Shown here piece by piece: positions 9,060 through 22,518 of a DNA stretch of 26,624 nucleotides (positions within the stretch are counted from its first letter, which is position 1; each line of letters opens with the position of its first letter). A model generated the notes under the pieces. The model was given only the letters and a program-made list of their open reading frames with translations, was not told where the DNA came from and ran no database searches. Made by a program: the position numbers and the translations under genes. Source of the DNA: Saccoglossus kowalevskii (lineage: Eukaryota; Hemichordata; Enteropneusta; Harrimaniidae); NCBI RefSeq assembly GCF_000003605.2, contig NW_003112481.1, forward strand, positions 168,369 to 194,992. The letters are read 5' to 3'.

Positions 9060-11380
9060 AACTCTACTGACACGAAACAGTGCGACAGCACAACTGTCAC
9101 TGAGACGAAACAGTGAGACGGCACAACTGTCACTGAGACGAAACAGTGCGACAGCACAACTGTCACTGAGACGAAACAGTACTGACACGAAACAGTGCGA
9201 TGACACAACTGTCACTGAGACGAAACAGTGCGACGACACAATTGTCATTGAGATGAAACAGTGTGATGGCACAACTGTCACTGACACGAAACTCTACAGA
9301 CACGAAACAGTGTGACAGCACAACTGTCACTGAGACGAAACAGTGAGATGGCACAACTGTCACTGAGACGAAACAGTGTGACGGCACAACTGTCACTGTG
9401 ATGAAACAGTGTGACGGCACAACTGTCACTGAGACGAAACAGTGTGATGGAACAACTGTCACTGAGACGAAACAGTGCGACGGCACAACTGTCACTGAGA
9501 CGAAACAGTACTGACACAAAACATTGCAACGGCACAACTGCCACTGAGATGAAACAGTGCGACGGCACAAGTGTCACTGAGACGAAACAGTGCAATGGCA
9601 CAACTGTCACTGAGACGAAACAGTACTGAGACAAAACAGTGCGACGGCACAACTGTCACTGAGACGAAACAGTACTGAGACGAAACAGTGCAACGGCACA
9701 ACTGTCACTGAAATGAAACAGTACTGAGACGAAACAGTGCGAAGGCACAACTGTCACTGAGACGAAACAGTACTGAGATGAAACAGTGCAATGGCACAAC
9801 TGTCAGTGAGACGAAACAGTGAGATGGCACAACTGTCACTGAGAGAAACAGTGCAATGGCACAACTGTCACTGAGACGAAACAGTGCGATAGCACAACTG
9901 TCACTGAGACGAAACAGTGCGATGGAACAACTGTCACTGATACGTAACAGTGCGACGGCACAACTGCCACTGAGACAAAACAGTGCGACGGCACAATTGT
10001 CACTGAGATGATACAGTGTGACGGCACAACTGCCACTGAGACAAAACAGTGCGACGGCACAACTGTCACTGAGACGAAACAGCGTGACAGCACAACTGCC
10101 ACTGAAATGAAACAGTGCGATGGCACAACTGTCACTGACACGAAACAGTACTGACATGAAACAGTGAGATGGCACAACTGTCACTGAGACGAAACAGTGC
10201 GACGGCACAACTGTCACTGAGACGAGACAGTGCAATGGCACAACTGTCACTGAGATGAAACAGTACGACGACACAACTGCCACTGAGACGAAACAGTGCG
10301 ACAGCACAACTGTCACTGAGACGAAACAGTGCGACAGCACAACTGTCACTGAGACGAAACAGTACTGACACGAAACAGTGCGATGACACAACTGTCACTG
10401 AGACGAAACAGTGCGACGGCACAATTGTCATTGAGATGAAACAGTGTGATGGCACAACTGTCACTGAGACGAAACTCTACTGACACGAAACAGTGCGACA
10501 GCACAACTGTCACTGAGACGAAACAGTGAGACGGCACAACTGTCACTGAGACGAAACAGTGCGACAGCACAACTGTCACTGAGACGAAACAGTACTGACA
10601 CGAAACAGTGCGATGACACAACTGTCACTGAGACGAAACAGTGCGACGACACAATTGTCATTGAGATGAAACAGTGTGATGGCACAACTGTCACTGACAC
10701 GAAACTCTACAGACACGAAACAGTGTGACAGCACAACTGTCACTGAGACGAAACAGTGAGATGGCACAACTGTCACTGAGACGAAACAGTGTGACGGCAC
10801 AACTGTCACTGTGATGAAACAGTGTGACGGCACAACTGTCACTGAGACGAAACAGTGTGATGGAACAACTGTCACTGAGACGAAACAGTGCGACGGCACA
10901 ACTGTCACTGAGACGAAACAGTACTGACACAAAACATTGCAACGGCACAACTGCCACTGAGATGAAACAGTGCGACGGCACAACTGTCACTGAGACGAAA
11001 CAGTGCAATGGCACAACTGTCACTGAGACGAAACAGTACTGAGACAAAACAGTGCGACGGCACAACTGTCACTGAGACGAAACAGTACTGAGACGAAACA
11101 GTGCAACGGCACAACTGTCACTGAAATGAAACAGTACTGAGACGAAACAGTGCGAAGGCACAACTGTCACTGAGACGAAACAGTACTGAGACGAAACAGT
11201 GCAATGGCACAACTGTCAGTGAGACGAAACAGTGAGATGGCACAACTGTCTCTGAGAGAAACAGTGCAACGGCACAACTGTCACTGAGACGAAACAGTGC
11301 GATAGCACAACTGTCACTGAGACGAAACAGTGCGATGGAACAACTGTCACTGATACGTAACAGTGCGACGGCACAACTGC
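9060..11380. repeat. Super-repeat copy A, left part (partner +11,138 bp)
   Basis: This 2.3-kb block is matched at 20198-22518 at a constant offset of 11,138 bp. Shared anchors are ACTCTA units (9291, 10474, 10704 against 20429, 21612, 21842), TACGTA variants (9941 and 11354 against 21079 and 22492) and the GAGAGAAAC deletions (9841 and 11254 against 20979 and 22392). All give the same offset, so no net insertion or deletion separates the copies here. The block itself contains two versions of a 1,413-bp period (9941 to 11354). Confidence 0.9.
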
Positions 11381-12819
11381 CACTGAGACAAACAGTGCGA
11401 CGGCACAATTGTCACTGAGATGATACAGTGTGATGGCACAACTGCCACTGAGACAAAACAGTGCGACGGCACAACTGTCACTGAGACGAAACAGCGTGAC
11501 AGCACAACTGCCACTGAAATGAAACAGTGCGATGGCACAACTGTCACTGAGACGAAACAGTACTGACATGAAACAGTGAGATGGCACAACTGTCACTGAG
11601 ACGAAACAGTGCGACGGCACAACTGTCACTGAGACGAGACAGTGCAATGGCACAACTGTCACTGAGATGAAACAGTACGACGACACAACTGCCACTGAGA
11701 CGAAACAGTGCGACAGCACAACTGTCACTTAGACGAAACAGTGCGACAGCACAACTGTCACTGAGACGAAACAGTACTGACACGAAACAGTGCGATGACA
11801 CAACTGTCACTGAGACGAAACAGTGCGACGGCACAATTGTCATTGAGATGAAACAGTGTGATGGCACAACTGTCACTGAGACGAAACTCTACTGACACGA
11901 AACAGTGCGACAGCACAACTGTCACTGAGACGAAACAGTGAGACGGCACAACTGTCACTGGGACGAAACAGTGCGACGGCACAAGTGTCACTGAGACGAA
12001 ACAGTGAGATGGCACAACTGTCACTGTGACGAAACAGTGTGATGGAACAACTGTCACTGAGTCGAAACAGTGCGACGGCACAACTGTCACTGAGATGAAA
12101 CAGTACTGACACAAAACATTGCGACGGCACCACTGCCACTGAGATGAACAGTGCGACGGCACAAGTGTCACTGAGACGAAACAGTGCAATGGCTCAACTG
12201 TCGCTGAGACGAAACAGTACTGACACGAAACAGTGTGACGGCACAACTGCCACTGAGACGAAACAGTACTGAGATGAAACAGTGCTACGGCACAACTGTC
12301 ACTGAGACAAAACAGTACTGAGACGAAACAGTGCGACGGCGCAACTGTCACTGAGACGAAACAGTGAGATGGCACAACTGTCACTGAGACGAAACAGTGC
12401 GATGGAACAACTGTCACTGAGACGAAACAGTGTGACGGCACAACTGCCACTGAGACGAAACAGTGCGACGGCACAACTGTCACTGAGATGAAACAGTGCG
12501 ACGGCACAATTTTCACTGAGACGAAACAGTGCGATGGCACAACTGTCACTGAGATGAAACAGTGCGATGGCACAACTGTCACTGAGACGAAACAGTGAGA
12601 TGGCACAACTGTCACTGAGACGAAACAGTACTGAGACAAAACAGTGCGACGGCACAACTGTCACTGAGACGAAACAGTACTGAGACGAAACATTGCGACG
12701 GCACAACTGTCACTGAAATGAAACAGTACTGAGACGAAACAGTGCGAAGGCACAACTGTCACTGAGACGAAACAGTACTGAGACGAAACAGTGCAATGGC
12801 ACAACTGTCAGTGAGACGA
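11381..12819. repeat. Higher-order block, mostly matched about 12,157 bp downstream
   Basis: From about 11354 to 12400 the order of variants matches 23510-24558. The offset is 12,156 and steps to 12,158 because this copy has two 1-bp deletions, near 11389 (GAGACAAACAG) and 12143 (GAGATGAACAG). From about 12620 to 12800 it resembles 13540-13720. The stretch holds GTCACTTAGACG near 11725, also present near 23883, a rare change that supports shared descent. No gene is visible. Confidence 0.78.
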
Positions 12820-15220
12820 GACAGTGCGACGGCACAAGTGTCACTGAGACGAAACAGTGAGATGGCACAACTGTCACTGTGACGAAACAGTGTGATGGAA
12901 CAACTGTCACTGAGTCGAAACAGTGCGACGGCACAACTGTCACTGAGACGAAACAGTACTGACACAAAACATTGCGACGGCACAACTGCCACTGAGATGA
13001 AACAGTGCGACGGCACAAGTGTCACTGAGATGAAACAGTGCAATGGCACAACTGTCGCTGAGATGAAACAGTACTGACACGAAACAGTGTGACGGCACAA
13101 CTGCCACTGAGACGAAACAGTACTGAGATGAAACAGTGCTACAGCACAACTGTCACTGAGACGAAACAGTACTGAGACGAAACAGTGCGACGGCGCAACT
13201 GTCACTGAGACGAAACAGTGAGATGGCACAACTGTCACTGAGACGAAACAATGCAACCACACAACTGTCACTGAGACGAAACAGTGAGATGGCACAACTG
13301 TCATTGAGCCGAAACAGTGCGATGGAACAACTGTCACTGAGACGAAACAGTGCGACGGCACAACTGCCACTGAGACGAAACAGTGCGACGGCACAACTGT
13401 CACTGAGATGAAACAGTGCGACGGCACAATTGTCACTGAGACGAAACAGTGCGACGGCACAACTGTCACTGAGACAAAACAGTGCGATGTCACAACTGTC
13501 ACTGAGATGAAACAGTGAGATGGCACAACTGTCACTGAGACGAAACAGTACTGAGACAAAACAGTGCGACGGCACAACTGTCACTGAGACGAAACAGTAC
13601 TGAGACGAAACATTGCGACGGCACAACTGTCACTGAAATGAAACAGTACTGAGACGAAACAGTGCGAAGGCACAACTGTCACTGAGACGAAACGGTACTG
13701 AGACGAAACAGTGCAATGGCACAACTGTCAGTGAGACGAAACAGTGAGATGGCACAACTGTCACTGAGACGAAACAGTGCAACCGCACAACTGTCACTGA
13801 GACGAAACAGTGCGATAGCACAACTGTCACTGAGACGAAACAGTGCGATGGAACAACTGTCACTGATACGTAACAGTGCGACGGCACAACTGCCACTGAG
13901 ACAAAACAGTGCGACGGCACAATTGTCACTGAGATGAAACAGTGTGACGGCACAACTGCCACTGAGACAACACAGTGCGACGGCACAACTGTCACTGAGA
14001 CGAAACAGCGTGACAGCACAACTGCCACTGAAATGAAACAGTGCGACGGCACAACTGTCACTGAGACGAAACAGTACTGACATGAAACAGTGAGATGGCA
14101 CAACTGTCACTGAGACGAAACAGTGCGACGGCACAACTGTCACTGAGACGAGACAGTGTGACGGCACAACTGTCACTGAGATGAAACAGTACGACGACAC
14201 AACTGCCACTGAGACGAAACAGTGCGACGGCACAACTGTAACTGAGATGAAACAGTGCGATGGGCCAACTGTCACTGAAACGAAACAGTACTGACACGAA
14301 ACAGTGCAACGGCACAACTGTCACTGAGACGAAACAGTGCGACAGCGCAACTGACACTGAGACGAAACAGTACTGACACGAAACAGTGCGATGACACAAC
14401 TGTCACTGAGATGAAACAGTGCGACGGCACAATTGTCATTGAGATGAAACAGTGTGATGGCACAACTGTCACTGAGACGAAACTCTACTGACACGAAACA
14501 GTGCGACAGCACAACTGTCACTGAGACGAAACAGTGAGACGGCACAACTGTCACTGAGACGAAACAGTGCGACGGCACAAGTGTCACTGAGACGAAACAG
14601 TGAGATGGCACAACTGTCACTGTGACGAAACAGTGTGATTGAACAACTGTCACTGAGTCGAAACAGTGCGATGGCACAACTGTCACTGAGACGAAACAGT
14701 ACTGACACAAAACATTGCGACGGCACAACTGCCACTGAGATGAAACAGTGCGACGGCACAAGTGTCACTGAGACGAAACAGTGCAATGGCACAACTGTCG
14801 CTGAGACGAAACAGTACTGACATGAAACAGTGTGACGGCACAACTGCCACTGAGACGAAACAGTACTGAGATGAAACAGTGCTACGGCACAACTGTCACT
14901 GAAACGAAACAGTACTGAGATGAAACAGTGCGACGGCGCAACTGTCACTGAGACGAAACAGTGAGATTGCACAACTGTCACTGAGATGAAACAATGCAAC
15001 CGCACAACTGTCACTGAGACGAAACAGTGAGATGGCACAACTGTCACTGAGACGAAACAGTACTGAGACGAAACAGTGCGACGGCACAACTGTCACTGAG
15101 ACGGAACAGTACTGAGACGAAACAGTGCGACGGCACAACTGTCACTGCGACGAAACAGTGACATTGGCACAACTGTCACTGAGACAAAACAGTGCGATGG
15201 CACAACTGTCACTGAGACGA
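12820..15220. repeat. Super-repeat copy A, right part (partner +11,271 to +11,370 bp)
   Basis: This block is matched at 24124-26590. The offset is 11,304 at 12831 and 13069, 11,271 near 13471, 11,304 again from about 13577 to 14317, and 11,370 from about 14469. Each step is 33 or 66 bp, meaning gain or loss of whole long units. Anchors include the TACGTA variant (13867 and 25171) and the ACTCTA unit (14482 and 25852). Its right end overlaps the start of the 2,547-bp-offset pair. Confidence 0.88.
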
Positions 15221-16380
15221 AACAGTACTGACACGAAACAGTGCGACAGCACAACTGTCACTGAGACGAAACAGTGAGATGGCACAACTGTCACTGAGAC
15301 GAAACAGTGCGACGGCACAACTGTCACTGAGACGAAACAGTGAGATGGCACAACTGTCACTGTGACGAAACAGTGTGATGGAACAACTGTCACTGAGACA
15401 AAACAGTGCGACGGCACAACTGTCACTGAGACGAAACAGTGCGATGGCACAACTGTCACTGAGACGAAACAGTGAGATGGCACAACTGTCACTGTGACGA
15501 AACAGTGTGATGGAACAACTGTCACTGAGACGAAACAGTGCGACGGCACAACTGTCACTGAGACGAAACAGTACTGACACAAAACATTGCGACGGCACAA
15601 CTGCCACTGAGATGAAACAGTGCGATGGCACAAGTGTCACTGAGACGAAACAGTGCAATGGCACAACTGTCGCTGAGATGAAACAGTACTGACACGAAAC
15701 AGTGTGACGGCACAACTGCCACTGAGACGAAACAGTACTGAGATGAAACAGTGCTACGGCACAACTGTCACTGAGACGAAACAGTACTGAGACGAAACAG
15801 TGCGACGGCGCAACTGTCACTGAGACGAAACAGTGAGATGGCACAACTGTCACTGAGACGAAACAATGCAACCGCACAACTGTCACTGAGACGAAACAGT
15901 GAGATGGCACAACTGTCACTGAGACGAAACAGTACTGAGACGAAACAGTGTGACGGCACAACTGTCACTGAGACGGAACAGTGCAATGGCACAACTGTCG
16001 CTGAGACGAAACAGTACTGACACGAAACAGTGTGACGGCACAACTGCCACTGAGACGAAACAGTACTGAGATGAAACAGTGCTATGGCACAACTGTCACT
16101 GAGACGAAACAGTACTGAGACGAAACAGTGCGATGGCGCAACTGTCACTGAGACGAAACAGTGAGATGGCACAACTGTCACTGAGACGAAACAATGCAAC
16201 CGCACAACTGTCACTGAGACGAAACAGTGAGATGGCACAACTGTCACTGAGACGAAACAGTACTGAGACGAAACAGTGTGACGGAACAACTGTCACTGAG
16301 ACGGAACAGTACTGAGACGAAACAGTGCGACGGTACAACTGTCACTGAGACGAAACAGTGCGACGGCACAACTGTCACTG
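14640..16380. repeat. 2,547-bp-offset higher-order repeat, copy 1
   Basis: This block of about 1.7 kb recurs at 17187-18927 at a constant offset of 2,547 bp. Between CAGTA at 15569 and its counterpart at 18116, I counted 23 short units. Then 23x16 plus 66x33 is 2,546, and one 34-bp long unit (GTGACATTGGCAC, near 17708) supplies the extra base. Copy 1 has the same 34-bp unit near 15161. Within the block, the cassette around 15840-16010 is itself repeated about 258 bp later. Confidence 0.87.
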
Positions 16381-17186
16381 AAACGAAACAGTACTGAGAC
16401 GAAACAGTGCAACGGCACAACTGTCACTGAGACGAAACAGTGCGATAGCACAACTGTCACTGAGACGAAACAGTGCGATGGAACAACTGTCACTGATACG
16501 TAACAGTGCGACAGCACAACTGCCACTGAGACAAAACAGTGCGACGGCACAATTGTCACTGAGACGAAACAGTGTGACGGCACCACTGCCACTGAGACAA
16601 AACAGTGCGACGGCACAACTGTCACTGAGACGAAACAGCATGACAGCACAAATGCCACTGAAACGAAACAGTGCGACGGCACAACTGTCACTGAGACGAA
16701 ACAGTACTGACATGAAACAGTGAGACAGCACAACTGTCGCTGAGACGAAACAGTGCGACGGCACAACTGTCACTGAGACGAGACAGTGCAATGGCACAAC
16801 TGTCACTGAGATGAAACAGTACGACGACACAACTGCCACTGAGACGAAACAGTGCGACGGCACAACTGTAACTGAGATGAAACAGTACTGACACAAAACA
16901 TTGCGACGGCACAACTGCCACTGAGATGAAACAGTGCGACGGCACAAGTGTCACTGAGACGAAACAGTGCAATGGCACAACTGTCGCTGAGACGAAACAG
17001 TACTGACATGAAACAGTGTGACGGCACAACTGCCACTGAGACGAAACAGTACTGAGATGAAACAGTGCTACGGCACAACTGTCACTGAAACGAAACAGTA
17101 CTGACACAAAACATTGCGACGGCACAACTGCCACTGAGATGAAACAGTGCGACGGCACAAGTGTCACTGAGACGAAACAGTGTGAT
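16381..17186. repeat. Segment between the 2,547-bp-offset copies
   Basis: The first half (to about 16890) follows 5259-5770 at offset 11,121 and includes the TACGTA variant at 16497. The rest is made of copies of a cassette opening with a short unit and GACACAAAACATTG. That cassette begins at 16883, 17096 and 17244, giving steps of 213 and 148 bp, both sums of 33 and 16. This is a local triplication that continues into the next block. Confidence 0.78.
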
Positions 17187-18927
17187 GGAACAACTGTCAC
17201 TGAGTCGAAACAGTGCGACGGCACAACTGTCACTGAGACGAAACAGTACTGACACAAAACATTGCGACGGCACAACTGCCACTGAGATGAAACAGTGCGA
17301 CGGCACAAGTGTCACTGAGACGAAACAGTGCAATGGCACAACTGTCGCTGAGACGAAACAGTACTGACATGAAACAGTGTGACGGCACAACTGCCACTGA
17401 GATGAAACAGTACTGAGATGAAACAGTGCTACGGCACAACTGTCACTGAAACGAAACAGTACTGAGACGAAACAGTGCGACGGCGCAACTGTCACTGAGA
17501 CGAAACAGTGAGATTGCACAACTGTCACTGAGACGAAACAATGCAACCGCACAACTGTCACTGAGACGAAACAGTGAGATGGCACAACTGTCACTGAGAC
17601 GAAACAGTACTGAGACGAAACAGTGCGACGGCACAACTGTCACTGAGACGGAACAGTACTGAGACGAAACAGTGCGACGGCACAACTGTCACTGCGACGA
17701 AACAGTGACATTGGCACAACTGTCACTGAGACAAAACAGTGCGATGGCACAACTGTCACTGAGACGAAACAGTACTGACACGAAACAGTGCGACAGCACA
17801 ACTGTCACTGAGACGAAACAGTGAGATGGCACAACTGTCACTGAGACGAAACAGTGCGACGGCACAACTGTCACTGAGACGAAACAGTGAGATGGCACAA
17901 CTGTCACTGTGACGAAACAGTGTGATGGAACAACTGTCACTGAGACAAAACAGTGCGACGGCACAACTGTCACTGAGACGAAACAGTGCGATGGCACAAC
18001 TGTCACTGAGACGAAACAGTGAGATGGCACAACTGTCACTGTGACGAAACAGTGTGATGGAACAACTGTCACTGAGACGAAACAGTGCGACGGCACAACT
18101 GTCACTGAGACGAAACAGTACTGACACAAAACATTGCGACGGCACAACTGCCACTGAGATGAAACAGTGCGATGGCACAAGTGTCACTGAGACGAAACAG
18201 TGCAATGGCACAACTGTCGCTGAGATGAAACAGTACTGACACGAAACAGTGTGACGGCACAACTGCCACTGAGACGAAACAGTACTGAGATGAAACAGTG
18301 CTACGGCACAACTGTCACTGAGACGAAACAGTACTGAGACGAAACAGTGCGACGGCGCAACTGTCACTGAGACGAAACAGTGAGATGGCACACCTGTCAC
18401 TGAGACGAAACAATGCAACCGCACAACTGTCACTGAGACGAAACAGTGAGATGGCACAACTGTCACTGAGACGAAACAGTACTGAGACGAAACAGTGTGA
18501 CGGCACAACTGTCACTGAGACGGAACAGTGCAATGGCACAACTGTCGCTGAGACGAAACAGTACTGACACGAAACAGTGTGACGGCACAACTGCCACTGA
18601 GACGAAACAGTATTGAGATGAAACAGTGCTATGGCACAACTGTCACTGAGACGAAACAGTACTGAGACAAAACAGTGCGATGGCGCAACTGTCACTGAGA
18701 CGAAACAGTGAGATGGCACAACTGTCACTGAGACGAAACAATGCAACCGCACAACTGTCACTGAGACGAAACAGTGAGATGGCACAACTGTCACTGAGAC
18801 GAAACAGTACTGAGACGAAACAGTGTGACGGAACAACTGTCACTGAGACGGAACAGTACTGAGACGAAACAGTGCGACGGTACAACTGTCACTGAGACGA
18901 AACAGTGCGACGGCACAACTGTCACTG
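17187..18927. repeat. 2,547-bp-offset higher-order repeat, copy 2
   Basis: This is the second copy of 14640-16380. Differences include CACACCTGTCAC near 18390 (copy 1 CACAACTGTCAC) and CAGTATTGAG near 18610 (copy 1 CAGTACTGAG). Its last 0.9 kb was duplicated again as the 1,083-bp pair, so copy 2 carries an additional later event. Confidence 0.87.
17950..18882. repeat. 1,083-bp-period higher-order repeat, copy 1
   Basis: This block recurs at 19033-19965 with offset 1,083 bp. I counted 12 short units from 18116 up to, but not including, its counterpart near 19199. Then 12x16 plus 27x33 equals 1,083 exactly, so the period holds a whole number of units. Diagnostic variants such as CACACCTGTCAC and CAGTATTGAG are in both copies but not in the parent block at 14640-16380, so this duplication came after the 2,547-bp one. 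Confidence 0.9.
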
Positions 18928-19032
18928 AGACGAAACAGTGAGATGGCACAACTGTCACTGAGACGAAACAGTACTGAGACGAAACAGTGTGACGGAACAA
19001 CTGTCACTGAGACGGAACAGTACTGAGACGAA
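18883..19032. repeat. Linker between the 1,083-bp copies
   Basis: This 150-bp linker holds two plain long units and a second copy of the short-unit cassette ending GACGGAACAACTGTC. The CAGTACTG at 18805 and the one at 18969 are 164 bp apart (4x33 plus 2x16) and sit in matching contexts, so the linker is a small local duplication of the end of copy 1. Confidence 0.75.
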
Positions 19033-19965
19033 ACAGTGCGACGGTACAACTGTCACTGAGACGAAACAGTGCGATGGCACAACTGTCACTGAGACGAAAC
19101 AGTGAGATGGCACAACTGTCACTGTGACGAAACAGTGTGATGGAACAACTGTCACTGAGACGAAACAGTGCGACGGCACAACTGTCACTGAGACGAAACA
19201 GTACTGACACAAAACATTGCGACGGCACAACTGCCACTGAGATGAAACAGTGCGATGGCACAAGTGTCACTGAGACGAAACAGTGCAATGGCACAACTGT
19301 CGCTGAGATGAAACAGTACTGACACGAAACAGTGTGACGGCACAACTGCCACTGAGACGAAACAGTACTGAGATGAAACAGTGCTACGGCACAACTGTCA
19401 CTGAGACGAAACAGTACTGAGACGAAACAGTGCGACGGCGCAACTGTCACTGAGACGAAACAGTGAGATGGCACACCTGTCACTGAGACGAAACAATGCA
19501 ACCGCACAACTGTCACTGAGACGAAACAGTGAGATGGCACAACTGTCACTGAGACGAAACAGTACTGAGACGAAACAGTGTGACGGCACAACTGTCACTG
19601 AGACGGAACAGTGCAATGGCACAACTGTCGCTGAGACGAAACAGTACTGACACGAAACAGTGTGACGGCACAACTGCCACTGAGACGAAACAGTATTGAG
19701 ATGAAACAGTGCTATGGCACAACTGTCACTGAGACGAAACAGTACTGAGACAAAACAGTGCGATGGCGCAACTGTCACTGAGACGAAACAGTGAGATGGC
19801 ACAACTGTCACTGAGACGAAACAATGCAACCGCACAACTGTCACTGAGACGAAACAGTGAGATGGCACAACTGTCACTGAGACGAAACAGTACTGAGACG
19901 AAACAGTGTGACGGAACAACTGTCACTGAGACGGAACAGTACTGAGACGAAACAGTGCGACGGTA
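19033..19965. repeat. 1,083-bp-period higher-order repeat, copy 2
   Basis: This is the second copy of 17950-18882 and is almost identical over most of its length. It stops abruptly near 19965, where the GACGGTACAA of this block is joined to ATGCCACTGAG, a variant typical of the block at about 7590. The near-identity suggests a recent duplication. Confidence 0.9.
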
Positions 19966-20197
19966 CAAATGCCACTGAGACGAAACAGTGCGACGGCACA
20001 ACTGTCACTGAGACGAAACAGTACTGACATGAAACAGTGAGACAGCACAACTGTCGCTGAGACGAAACAGTGCGACGGCACAACTGTCACTGAGACGAGA
20101 CAGTGCAATGGCACAACTGTCACTGAGATGAAACAGTACGACGACACAACTGCCACTGAGACGAAACAGTGCGACGGCACAACTGTAACTGAGATGA
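19966..20197. repeat. Join between the 1,083-bp block and a 7.6-kb-type block
   Basis: From this point the order of variants follows 7590-7811 at an offset of about 12,386 bp (CAGTACTGACATG, GTCGCTGAGACG, GACGAGACAGTGCAATGG and GTACGACGACAC in the same order). The segment to the left belongs to a different block, so the boundary is a recombination join inside a monomer. Confidence 0.78.
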
Positions 20198-22518
20198 AAC
20201 AGTACTGACACGAAACAGTGCGACGGCACAACTGTCACTGAGACAAAACAGTGAGACGGCACAACTGTCACTGAGACGAAACAGTGCGACAGCACAACTG
20301 TCACTGAGACGAAACAGTACTGACACGAAACAGTGCGATGACACAACTGTCACTGAGACGAAACAGTGCGACGACACAATTGTCATTGAGATGAAACAGT
20401 GTGATGGCACAACTGTCACTGACACGAAACTCTACAGACACGAAACAGTGTGACAGCACAACTGTCACTGAGACGAAACAGTGAGATGGCACAACTGTCA
20501 CTGAGACGAAACAGTGTGACGGCACAACTGTCACTGTGATGAAACAGTGTGACGGCACAACTGTCACTGAGACGAAACAGTGTGATGGAACAACTGTCAC
20601 TGAGACGAAACAGTGCGACGGCACAACTGTCACTGAGACGAAACAGTACTGACACAAAACATTGCAACGGCACAACTGCCACTGAGATGAAACAGTGCGA
20701 CGGCACAAGTGTCACTGAGACGAAACAGTGCAATGGCACAACTGTCACTGAGACGAAACAGTACTGAGACAAAACAGTGCGACGGCACAACTGTCACTGA
20801 GACGAAACAGTACTGAGACGAAACAGTGCAACGGCACAACTGTCACTGAAATGAAACAGTACTGAGACGAAACAGTGCGAAGGCACAACTGTCACTGAGA
20901 CGAAACAGTACTGAGACGAAACAGTGCAATGGCACAACTGTCAGTGAGACGAAACAGTGAGATGGCACAACTGTCACTGAGAGAAACAGTGCAACGGCAC
21001 AACTGTCACTGAGACGAAACAGTGCGATAGCACAACTGTCACTGAGACGAAACAGTGCGATGGAACAACTGTCACTGATACGTAACAGTGCGACGGCACA
21101 ACTGCCACTGAGACAAAACAGTGCGACGGCACAATTGTCACTGAGATGATACAGTGTGACGGCACAACTGCCACTGAGACAAAACAGTGTGACGGCACAA
21201 CTGTCACTGAGACAAAACAGCGTGACAGCACAACTGCCACTGAAATGAAACAGTGCGATGGCACAACTGTCACTGAGACGAAACAGTACTGACATGAAAC
21301 AGTGAGATGGCACAACTGTCACTGAGACGAAACAGTGCGACGGCACAACTGTCACTGAGACGAGACAGTGCAATGGCACAACTGTCACTGAGATGAAACA
21401 GTACGACGACACAACTGCCACTGAGACGAGACAGTGCGACAGCACAACTGTCACTGAGACGAAACAGTCCGACAGCACAACTGTCACTGAGACGAAACAG
21501 TACTGACACGAAACAGTGCGATGACACAACTGTCACTGAGACGAAACAGTGTGACGGCACAATTGTCATTGAGATGAAACAGTGTGATGGCACAACTGTC
21601 ACTGAGACGAAACTCTACTGACACGAAACAGTGCGACAGCACAACTGTCACTGAGACGAAACAGTGAGACGGCACAACTGTCACTGAGACGAAACAGTGC
21701 GACAGCACAACTGTCACTGAGACGAAACAGTACTGACACGAAACAGTGCGATGACACAACTGTCACTGAGACGAAACAGTGCGACGACACAATTGTCATT
21801 GAGATGAAACAGTGTGATGGCACAACTGTCACTGACACGAAACTCTACAGACACGAAACAGTGTGACAGCACAACTGTCACTGAGACGAAACAGTGAGAT
21901 GGCACAACTGTCACTGAGACTAAACAGTGTGACGGCACAACTGTCACTGTGATGAAACAGTGTGACGGCACAACTGTCACTGAGACGAAACAGTGTGATG
22001 GAACAACTGTCACTGAGACGAAACAGTGCGACGGCACAACTGTCACTGAGACGAAACAGTACTGACACAAAACATTGCAACGGCACAACTGCCACTGAGA
22101 TGAAACAGTGCGACGGCACAAGTGTCACTGAGACGAAACAGTGCAATGGCACAACTGTCACTGAGACGAAACAGTACTGAGACAAAACAGTGCGACGGCA
22201 CAACTGTCACTGAGACGAAACAGTACTGAGACGAAACAGTGCAACGGCACAACTGTCACTGAAATGAAACAGTACTGAGACGAAACAGTGCGAAGGCACA
22301 ACTGTCACTGAGACGAAACAGTACTGAGACGAAACAGTGCAATGGCACAACTGTCAGTGAGACGAAACAGTGAGATGGCACAACTGTCACTGAGAGAAAC
22401 AGTGCAATGGCACAACTGTCACTGAGACGAAACAGTGCGATAGCACAACTGTCACTGAGACGAAACAGTGCAATGGAACAACTGTCACTGATACGTAACA
22501 GTGCGACGGCACAACTGT
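20198..22518. repeat. Super-repeat copy B, left part
   Basis: This is the partner of 9060-11380 at offset 11,138. Between 20301 and 20790 it also matches 7915-8404 (offset 12,386), because those two parts of copy A are themselves near-identical. Single-base differences from copy A are scattered, for example GAGACTAAACAG near 21918. The close match over 2.3 kb indicates recent amplification. Confidence 0.9.

Noticed and set aside
11758-12657. 299-codon open frame on the minus strand as a repeat protein
   Set aside because: It starts at TTG inside a monomer, crosses between frames at 16-bp units, and has the same repeated peptide as dozens of overlapping frames. Variants fall at all codon positions, and related blocks break the frame at different points.
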